A DNA stretch of 12,784 nt from an uncultured Lentisphaeria bacterium. Lineage in GTDB: Bacteria > Verrucomicrobiota > Lentisphaeria > JABSQK01 > CAJWLW01. The position numbers and the translations under genes are program-made. The DNA lies in NCBI GenBank assembly GCA_913042885.1, contig CAJWLW010000112.1, positions 1-12,784 on the forward strand, read 5' to 3'. Below, piece by piece: positions 5,530 through 11,835 of this stretch. Numbering within the stretch: the first letter of the stretch is position 1; each line of letters starts with the position of its first letter. The notes below the pieces were generated by a model. The model saw only the letters and a program-made list of their open reading frames with translations, was not told where the DNA came from and did no database searches.

Positions 5530-6942
5530 ATGGCTGCCAACCGAAAAAAACCGAATATCCTTCTTATCGCCGTCGACTCTCTGCTGTCAACGCACATGAG
5601 CTGCTACGGATACTCGAAGCTCACCTCGCCGCACATCGACAAGTTTGCAAAGTCCGCAACACTGTTCGAGAATACCTTTTGCCCGCATGTGCCGACGACA
5701 TCGGCGTACGCCTCGATGCTGACCGGGCGCGACTGCTTCGGCACCGAGGTCGTGGCGCTGCGCCACAAGGGCCCGCTTACCGACAAGGTGCGGACGCTCC
5801 CAGAGATTTTGCGTGACAACGGCTATGCCTCCACCTGCGTCGGCTTTACCGGCAACCCGTCGGCCCGCGGTTTCGACAACTATCTCGATTACGAGGCCTG
5901 GGAGTCCGGGGCCGCGAGCCTGCCAAAAGCACAGGACCTGAACAATGTGGCACTGCCGGAGCTCGAGCGCCTCAGCAAATCCGACCGCCCCTGGTTCGTG
6001 ATGCTGCGACACATGGACCCGCATTCCCCATATCTTCCGCCGGAACCGTTCAATCGCATCTTCTATCAGGGCGACGAATTCGATCCGGCAAACAAGTCGA
6101 TGGACCCGGTCTACGCGTTCAAACCGTTCAAGGACTACTTCATGTACTGGATCCCCCCCGGGGTCACCGACAAGGACTATGTGATCGCCCAGTACGACGG
6201 TGCTATAGCCTACATGGACGCGTGCATTCAAGGGATCTTCGAGAAGCTCGAAACGCTCGGTGTCGCCGATGATACGATTGTCGTACTCAACGGGGACCAT
6301 GGCGAGACGCTGTACGACCATGAATGCTGGTTTGATCACCACGGCATCTACGACGTGACCCTGCGCGTGCCGCTGATCATCCGCTACGCGAAGAAATTGC
6401 CGGCCGGCCGGCGGATACCGGGCTACAACCAGCACAAGGACCTGGCGCCAACCCTGCTCGAGCTCGCCGGAGTAAAAACGAAGGACAAATTCGACGGTGC
6501 CTCGCTGATGAAGCTGGTCAAGGGCAAGGCCACCAGTTTCGAGTCGGAGTTCTACATCACCGAGTGCACGTGGATGCGCAAGCACGGCTGGCGCACGCCA
6601 CAGTGGAAGCTGATCGTCGCGCTCGAACCCGATTTCCATTTCAAGCCGCCGGTCGAACTGTATAACCTGATCGAGGACCCGGACGAAAACGTCAATCTCG
6701 TGCACCGGCATCCGGACATTGTCGCTACACTGACTGCACGCATGGAGGCGTTTATCGCCACACGCGAAACGGCGCTGGGCATCACCAACCCGATGCTGAC
6801 CCAGGGCGACTGGCACGGCTACGGGTGCGGGCCATTCACCAGCAGCCGGCAGGCCTACGACATGCTGCACATCGGCGATGCGGCGGCAGCGAGGAAGCTG
6901 CAGGCCAAGTCGCGCGCGAAAACGAAAAAGAAGAAGAAGTAG
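5530..6942 (+). CDS. Sulfatase-fold (alkaline phosphatase superfamily) hydrolase without the formylglycine motif
   Basis: The 470-residue product starts with PNILLIAVDSL (8-18), the sulfatase first strand and metal ligand Asp16. It retains LNGDHGE (253-259; ligands Asp256, His257), RHMDPHSPY (160-168) and DHHGIYD followed by LRVPLIIRY. The C-terminal ELYNLIEDPDE segment (376-386) is also typical of sulfatases. At the nucleophile site, where true sulfatases have C/S-x-P-x-R, the sequence is VPTTSAYASMLTGR. Thr56 aligns with the nucleophile, and the motif's Pro and Arg are replaced by Ser58 and Tyr60. It should therefore not need formylglycine maturation, and could be a phosphodiesterase, phosphatase or transferase as well as a sulfatase. 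There is no signal peptide, unlike most polysaccharide sulfatases. The protein ends in a lysine-rich tail. AGGAG (5518-5522) precedes the ATG by 7 nt. Confidence 0.88.
   Translation: MAANRKKPNILLIAVDSLLSTHMSCYGYSKLTSPHIDKFAKSATLFENTFCPHVPTTSAYASMLTGRDCFGTEVVALRHKGPLTDKVRTLPEILRDNGYASTCVGFTGNPSARGFDNYLDYEAWESGAASLPKAQDLNNVALPELERLSKSDRPWFVMLRHMDPHSPYLPPEPFNRIFYQGDEFDPANKSMDPVYAFKPFKDYFMYWIPPGVTDKDYVIAQYDGAIAYMDACIQGIFEKLETLGVADDTIVVLNGDHGETLYDHECWFDHHGIYDVTLRVPLIIRYAKKLPAGRRIPGYNQHKDLAPTLLELAGVKTKDKFDGASLMKLVKGKATSFESEFYITECTWMRKHGWRTPQWKLIVALEPDFHFKPPVELYNLIEDPDENVNLVHRHPDIVATLTARMEAFIATRETALGITNPMLTQGDWHGYGCGPFTSSRQAYDMLHIGDAAAARKLQAKSRAKTKKKKK
6930..6939 (+). promoter_or_regulatory. Lysine-codon run doubling as ribosome binding site for the sulfotransferase
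   Basis: The AAG repeat encoding the lysine tail of the sulfatase-like protein ends 4 nt before the ATG at 6944 and contains GAAGAAG, the only purine-rich Shine-Dalgarno-like sequence available. With one base between the stop at 6940-6942 and the ATG, the two genes are probably translationally coupled. This supports 6944 rather than an earlier start. Confidence 0.4.
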
Positions 6943-6943
6943 C

Positions 6944-7663
6944 ATGTCGCTGATCACGATCATCGGCCGCGGCCACTCGGGCACCCGCGCCATGTCGCAC
7001 ACCCTCAGCCAGAGCGGCGTGTACATGGGTGCCAAAGTAAATGTGTCCGGCGACCTGGTACCAGCGGGCGAAATGTATGAAGCGTGCCGGATCATGGCCG
7101 TACACGTGCGGCATCTGGGCGGTTTGCGCTGGGATTTCGAAGCACTGCACACGATGCCGATCGACCCCGCTTTCACGCGGTTGGTCGAATCGTATCTGAG
7201 CTCGGTGTTCGCCGGTGATGCGCAACACCGCGGCTGGAAACTACCGGAGACCACCCTGATCTTTCCATGGATTGTGCGGATGTTCCCCGACATCAGGTAT
7301 ATTTATTGGGTTCGCGATCCGCGTGACTGCATTGCCGGCGACCACATCACCGATGACATGAGCAACTTCGGCGTGCCCTGGGACACAACGGACGATCTCC
7401 AGCTGAGCCGCGCCACCAGCTGGAAGTACCAGGTCGATATCGTCCGGTCCACACCGGTGCCGACAAACTGGATCACCGTCCGACTCGAGGACTTCGTGCT
7501 TGAGCAGGAGGCAACACTGGCGCGGATCGAGACGTACCTGGAACTGCCGCTGGCGCGCATTCCGGTGAAACCGGAAGTCATCGGGCGCTGGAAGACGTGC
7601 GACAACAACTGCTGTTTCGATTTTTTCGCCGACCAACTGGAACTATTCGGCTACGAACCATGA
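6944..7663 (+). CDS. Sulfotransferase family protein (PAPS-dependent)
   Basis: The product is 239 residues from the ATG at 6944; the frame extends upstream, but only into a basic, family-unlike sequence overlapping the previous gene. The N-terminal GRGHSGTRAMSHTL (8-21) is a P-loop-like 5'-phosphosulfate-binding loop after a hydrophobic strand (LITII). WVRDPRDCIAGDH (122-134) is the second conserved block, with the Arg-Asp-Pro-Arg typical of the 3'-phosphate-binding strand. VRLEDFV near 179-185 is the third conserved strand. Known members transfer sulfate from PAPS to a sugar, lipid or other acceptor. No membrane segment or signal peptide is visible, so it should be cytosolic. It follows the sulfatase-like gene by one base, which implies a joint role. 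The acceptor is unknown; other P-loop transferases of the same fold cannot be excluded. Confidence 0.82.
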   Translation: MSLITIIGRGHSGTRAMSHTLSQSGVYMGAKVNVSGDLVPAGEMYEACRIMAVHVRHLGGLRWDFEALHTMPIDPAFTRLVESYLSSVFAGDAQHRGWKLPETTLIFPWIVRMFPDIRYIYWVRDPRDCIAGDHITDDMSNFGVPWDTTDDLQLSRATSWKYQVDIVRSTPVPTNWITVRLEDFVLEQEATLARIETYLELPLARIPVKPEVIGRWKTCDNNCCFDFFADQLELFGYEP

Positions 7664-7732
7664 GCCGCCACCGCAGTTGACTGGCGTCGTAAAAAAACTG
7701 TTCCACTCAAACACCAACTGGAGGAATCACCA

Positions 7733-8047
7733 ATGATCCGCAAAGCCTTTGTCATGTCCGTGGATGCCGGCCAGGAAGCCGAGTACGAGCACCGCCACCG
7801 TCCGATCTGGCCGGAGTTGGAGGAAACGTTGAAAGCACACGGCGTGCACAACTACTCGATCTTCCTCCTGCCGGACACGCGGCAACTGTTCGCCTATGCC
7901 GAGATCGAGGACGAATCACGATGGGACGCCATAGCCGACACGGAGATCTGCAAAAAATGGTGGGCCCACATGGGCGACGTCATGCCGTCGAACCCGGACA
8001 ACAGCCCGGTCGCCAAAAACCTTCGCGAAGTTTTCCATATCGATTGA
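7733..8047 (+). CDS. rhaM: L-rhamnose mutarotase
   Basis: The 104-residue product matches E. coli RhaM (YiiL) essentially end to end as I recall it. The shared hallmarks are MIRKAFVM at the start, [14 protein letters not shown] (18-31), [10 protein letters not shown] (36-45), [12 protein letters not shown] (74-85) and NPDNSPV (87-93). His22 is the expected general acid/base, and the paired Trp residues line the sugar site. RhaM interconverts alpha- and beta-L-rhamnopyranose in the cytoplasm as a dimer. A strong ribosome site (GGAGG, about 10 nt upstream) precedes the ATG. The 69-bp gap before it is the widest inside the operon. The rhamnosidase starts 6 bp downstream, a logical partner because that family releases the beta anomer. 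Identification is very secure. Confidence 0.97.
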   Translation: MIRKAFVMSVDAGQEAEYEHRHRPIWPELEETLKAHGVHNYSIFLLPDTRQLFAYAEIEDESRWDAIADTEICKKWWAHMGDVMPSNPDNSPVAKNLREVFHID

Positions 8048-8053
8048 GGCCAC

Positions 8054-10435
8054 ATGGTACACGCCGAACGAACCACAATTGCACCGGTCAAGCCATACGC
8101 CAATCTCAACATTCGTCGCCAGTACCGTATCCAGGAAGCGCAATGGATCAGTGCGCCCGGTGCGGCGACGGACGCCGATCATTTCCTCGAGTTCGAGCTG
8201 GCGTTCAAGCTGGCCACGGCCGCGACTTTTGTTATCCACGTGAGCGGCGACCAGCGTTTCGAGTTGTTTTGTGACAGCGAGTACGTCGGTATGGGCCCGG
8301 ATCGCAGTGACCTGGAGCACTGGAGTTTCCACAGTTATGAAATCTCACTGGACGCCGGCGATCATGCCCTCGCAGCGTCGGTGCACTCGGTCGCAACGCA
8401 TCGCCCCCACGCCCAGGTGACTTGTTGTCCGGCGTTTATCCTGGCGACCGAAGATGCACCTGTCGAGCTCGACACCGGCAGCGCACCCTGGACGGTCCGA
8501 AAAATTGCGGGTATCAGTTGCTCGGTGCCGGTGCTGTTCGATATGTGTTATCATGCTGTCGGCCCAAACTACACGATCGATGGCGCCGCCTGCTTTGATC
8601 GCGACGAAGCAGAAACGCCTGTCATCACCGGCAACGCCCGGCCGCAAAATGAAACAGGTGGTATCCTGCTCAATAACTGGCGGCTCTTTCCCAGTCGGCT
8701 GCCGGAGCAGATTCGCCAGCCGATCGCCGGGACCGGCCGTGTCCGCATGGCCGAGCCGGGGAAGCTGACTGAACTGGTCGAGTCATCCGAAGACGCGACC
8801 ACGCCGTGGAACGAACTCGTTGCTGCCGGCAGCCCACTACAACTCCCGGCGGGCGCGACGCAAACTGTGCTCTGGGATCTGGAGAACTACCATTGCGGCT
8901 ACCCGAAACTGCGAGTCAGCGGCGGCCGCGGCGCAACGATTGCCATCCACTGGGCCGAGGCCTGTTTCGTCGATCAACAACATAGTTCCAAAGGCAATCG
9001 TCACGACATCGCCGGCAAGTATTTCCTCGGTTACGGCGACACCTTCATCGCCGGCGGTGGCGAGGACGAACTTTTCACCGCACCGTGGTGGCGTGCCGGA
9101 CGCTACCTGCAACTGATCATCGAGGTGAGCGACGAACCGCTGACAATCCGCTCGCTGGGCCTCGAGGAGACCCGCCTGCCGCTCGAGCATGAAGGCGCCT
9201 TCACATGCAGTGACCCGGCGATAGAAAAAATCATCCCGCTCGCCGTTCGCGGCATCCAGATGTGCGCCCACGAAACCTATATGGACTGCCCCTACTACGA
9301 ACAGATGATGTACGTCGGCGACACGCGTCTGCAGATTCTTACATCCGCGGTGATGCGACGCGACAGTCGCCTCAATCAACGGGCGCTCGAGTTGTTCGAC
9401 TGGTCGCGGCACATTACCGGCTTCGTCCTCGAACGACACCCGAGCGATCCGCGGCAGCTGAGTACGACATTCTCGATGATCTGGATCATGATGCTGCGCG
9501 ACCAGGCGTGGTGGCAGCGGGATGCCGATTTTGTGGTCGAACGCCTCGCCGGCATGCGGTCGCTGCTGGAGCTGTTCCGAAGCCTGACGGATGAGCGGAT
9601 GCTTCTATCGGGATTACCCGGCTGGTCTTTTGTCGACTGGGTCGTGCATGACGGCTGGGACGACGGCTATCCACCGGGGGCGGCATTCGGCTGCAGCGGC
9701 GTCTGCAACCTGCTGATGCTGCTGGCCCTGCAAAGCGCGATCGACATCGAAACGGCTTTCGGCGAGCAGCACTTTGCCAACAGCTACCGCGACTGGTCTG
9801 ACCGCCTGGCCACATCGATCCGGGAAACCTTCTGGAATGACGGGCGACAACTCTTCGCCGATGACCCGGCACACCGGTACTTCAGTGAGCATGCGCAGTG
9901 CCTGGCACTGCTTTCCGGACAATTCGACGACCGTATCGCCGAACCCTGTTTCGAGGCACTGCTCACGGCCGATGACCTGGCAAGAACGACAGTCTATTTT
10001 TCCTTCTATCTGCTCGAGACTTTTTACGCGCACGGCCGCGGCGAGCTCATCGTCGAGAAGCTCGAGTTCTGGAAGGCACTTGTCGCCCAAGGCTTCAAGA
10101 CCCCTGTCGAGATGCCCGAACCGTCGCGCAGCGACTGCCATGCCTGGGGGGCGCATCCGCTCTTTCACATGCATGCCAGCCTGAGTGGCATTCGTCCGGC
10201 ATCGCCGGGCTTCACAAGCGTCTGTATCGCCCCGCAACCCGGCGGACTGACACAACTGTCCAGCGTGCTGCCGCATCCGGACGGTGAGATTCGCTTCAGC
10301 ATGAAACAGCACGACAACGTTTGGGACGTCGAGGTCACGCTGCCGGATGGACTCACCGGGGTCCTCGAGTGGCAGCAGCAGTCGATTGCCCTGCAGGGCT
10401 CGCAGCAGCTCGGACTGCCGGCGCCACAAGGTTGA
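8054..10435 (+). CDS. GH78-like alpha-L-rhamnosidase
   Basis: This 793-residue protein has the GH78 layout: N-terminal beta-sandwich domains to about residue 375, an (alpha/alpha)6 catalytic barrel (about 380-715) and a small C-terminal beta domain. The diagnostic block is ETYMDCPYYEQMMYVGDTR (407-425), where Asp411, Glu416 and Asp423 correspond to the conserved acidic residues and Glu416 is the likely general acid. GWSFVDWV (523-530) is a family aromatic motif, and Glu686 followed by His696 in SDCHAWGAHP fits the general-base region. GH78 enzymes hydrolyse terminal alpha-L-rhamnosides with inversion. No signal peptide is present, pointing to cytoplasmic action on short rhamnosides rather than polymers. 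The start at 8054 has a modest GAGG site and lies 6 bp after rhaM. The block differs from classical GH78 (DCPQRxE), so a divergent subfamily with another sugar preference is possible. Confidence 0.88.
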   Translation: MVHAERTTIAPVKPYANLNIRRQYRIQEAQWISAPGAATDADHFLEFELAFKLATAATFVIHVSGDQRFELFCDSEYVGMGPDRSDLEHWSFHSYEISLDAGDHALAASVHSVATHRPHAQVTCCPAFILATEDAPVELDTGSAPWTVRKIAGISCSVPVLFDMCYHAVGPNYTIDGAACFDRDEAETPVITGNARPQNETGGILLNNWRLFPSRLPEQIRQPIAGTGRVRMAEPGKLTELVESSEDATTPWNELVAAGSPLQLPAGATQTVLWDLENYHCGYPKLRVSGGRGATIAIHWAEACFVDQQHSSKGNRHDIAGKYFLGYGDTFIAGGGEDELFTAPWWRAGRYLQLIIEVSDEPLTIRSLGLEETRLPLEHEGAFTCSDPAIEKIIPLAVRGIQMCAHETYMDCPYYEQMMYVGDTRLQILTSAVMRRDSRLNQRALELFDWSRHITGFVLERHPSDPRQLSTTFSMIWIMMLRDQAWWQRDADFVVERLAGMRSLLELFRSLTDERMLLSGLPGWSFVDWVVHDGWDDGYPPGAAFGCSGVCNLLMLLALQSAIDIETAFGEQHFANSYRDWSDRLATSIRETFWNDGRQLFADDPAHRYFSEHAQCLALLSGQFDDRIAEPCFEALLTADDLARTTVYFSFYLLETFYAHGRGELIVEKLEFWKALVAQGFKTPVEMPEPSRSDCHAWGAHPLFHMHASLSGIRPASPGFTSVCIAPQPGGLTQLSSVLPHPDGEIRFSMKQHDNVWDVEVTLPDGLTGVLEWQQQSIALQGSQQLGLPAPQG

Positions 10436-10511
10436 CGCGGCCAAGACAGGCCGGCGCCGGCGTTGTTCAAGCCTGCCCGTTATGCTGAACCACCAAGTCC
10501 CCATCGATCTG

Positions 10512-11711
10512 CTAGGCAGTTTGCGGCGGTAACTCCCAGCGTACTGTATGGCATACCGTACGGCCGTTTTCAGACGGCTCGAGATGGTATGGCTCGAGCG
10601 CGTAAATGGTGACCAGCGCACCGTCCGGCAGCTCCCGGGTCGTGGCCCAACCGGTGCTGGTGGCGTTCGAGAGCGCCAGCTGCAGCGGGTGTTCAAAATC
10701 CCAGGTACGGCCATAGTCATAGCTGAGAACCCCGGAGACCCCGAAAGGCAAGTGATAACTCGTGTAGGTGCACAGCAACCGCTGGTCCTTCAGCAATGTC
10801 AATTGACCCTGGACTTCGCTGTATTGCAGGAATTCGCGCGGCGCGGTCCAGGTCAGGCCGTTGTCGGTGCTTTCGATCAAAACCATATGACCGGCGGCAT
10901 GGTCGTTGGGCATGGTGCCGGGCGGATACGGCAATGGCTTGTCCTTTAGCGGGTGCAGCCACTCAAAGCGGCTGGCCGCCAGAATTCGACCATCGGGCAG
11001 GTGCTCGAAATCCGCCTCGACAAACAACGGGAAAGTCTCATCCCACGTCTCAACGTCCGCACCGCGCTGCCATGTTCGCCCACCATCGGACGACTGCATC
11101 AACCATGCCTTACTCTTCGGCGAATCATATCCCAAAGGCACCCGGCCTTCACTGGTGCCGATACAACGGATGAATGCGATCGAACCATCGCCGGGAAAAA
11201 TCGGCGCGCGCACCGGTCCGACAAGCTGATATTCATCCTCGCGAGTTGTTTTGAAATCGATCAGTTCCCAGCTCGTGCCGCCGTTGTCACTGTACCCGAT
11301 GCCGTCAAGCGACTCGGATGTAAACAGCAGTGCCCCGTCGTCAAGACAGGTCAGCGAGCCTTCCTTGCCGCACAACGGCGTGTGCTCAATCGACTGCCAG
11401 GAATGGCCGCCGTCGCTCGACTTGTGCAGCTTCACAGGCCAGCACGTATCCACACACCCGGTAGGGAACGGGCTGCTTACCTGCGACGCCAGCATGTCGA
11501 CCGGCGACGCAATCAATGTCCCGTCGGTCATGACGGCAAGGCCGGACTTGTATAATCCGCGCTTGCCAATCTGCGCCCGCACGGCGGGAACCCGTGAGAG
11601 TTGCGCGACGGCGCCGTACTCCAGGCCGGTGTACCCGCTCAGGCCACAGTTATGGTAATTGGTGTTGTAAGCGTCGTGTTCCCATTGAAATGGTGCAGTC
11701 GACAGGTTCAT
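10512..11711 (-). CDS. BNR/Asp-box repeat protein, sialidase-fold (exo-alpha-sialidase-like)
   Basis: The 399-residue product contains five Asp boxes: SSDGGHSW (98-105), YSDNGGTSW (140-148, with one extra residue), SSDGGRTW (207-214), STDNGLTW (281-288) and SYDYGRTW (330-337). This spacing indicates a six-bladed beta-propeller of the sialidase superfamily. I see no clear FRIP motif or full arginine triad, so sialidase activity is not demonstrated; many such bacterial proteins are of unknown function or act on other glycans. The start at 11711 is chosen because a G run sits just upstream (11715-11721) and the protein has no credible N-terminal extension. The spacer of about 3 nt is short. No signal peptide is seen, which is unusual for a glycan-degrading propeller. 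It converges on the rhamnosidase gene and is divergent from the dehydrogenase at 11836. Confidence 0.85.
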   Translation of the reverse strand: MNLSTAPFQWEHDAYNTNYHNCGLSGYTGLEYGAVAQLSRVPAVRAQIGKRGLYKSGLAVMTDGTLIASPVDMLASQVSSPFPTGCVDTCWPVKLHKSSDGGHSWQSIEHTPLCGKEGSLTCLDDGALLFTSESLDGIGYSDNGGTSWELIDFKTTREDEYQLVGPVRAPIFPGDGSIAFIRCIGTSEGRVPLGYDSPKSKAWLMQSSDGGRTWQRGADVETWDETFPLFVEADFEHLPDGRILAASRFEWLHPLKDKPLPYPPGTMPNDHAAGHMVLIESTDNGLTWTAPREFLQYSEVQGQLTLLKDQRLLCTYTSYHLPFGVSGVLSYDYGRTWDFEHPLQLALSNATSTGWATTRELPDGALVTIYALEPYHLEPSENGRTVCHTVRWELPPQTA

Positions 11712-11766
11712 TATCCCCCCCGGATTCCGTTTGAGTGTGGGAGACAACATATCAGATGTGGCCCTG

Positions 11767-11795
11767 CTGCCAAATGGCACAATCCAAGTTAAAGT
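11767..11795 (+). promoter_or_regulatory. Candidate promoter overlapping an inverted repeat, upstream of the third dehydrogenase
   Basis: CTGCCA (11767-11772; 4 of 6) and TAAAGT (11790-11795; 4 of 6) are 17 bp apart and would give a leader of about 34 nt. The -35 hexamer overlaps the perfect 12-bp palindrome TGCCAAATGGCA (11768-11779), a possible operator. This lies in the 124-bp divergent region between the BNR gene and the dehydrogenase gene. The evidence is pattern matching only. Confidence 0.28.
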
Positions 11796-11835
11796 ACAGG
11801 TTGCAACCGACTACCACGTTATTCTGGAGCGACAC

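Noticed and set aside
5587..7293. A 568-codon open frame on the minus strand opposite the sulfatase-like and sulfotransferase genes
   Set aside because: Both sense genes have conserved motifs throughout and good start sites, whereas the antisense product is low-complexity and unlike known proteins. It is a codon-bias shadow.
7677..7705. Internal promoter ahead of rhaM starting with TTGACT at 7677-7682
   Set aside because: No acceptable -10 hexamer lies 16-18 bp downstream, so there is no support beyond the -35-like sequence and the 69-bp gap.
10447..10476. Possible bidirectional terminator between the convergent rhamnosidase and BNR genes (GCCGGCGCCGGC palindrome at 10450-10461 within CAGGC/GCCTG arms)
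   Set aside because: The inner palindrome has no loop and neither side is followed by a T tract, so I do not call a terminator. It is noted only as one of the CAGGC-type palindromes.
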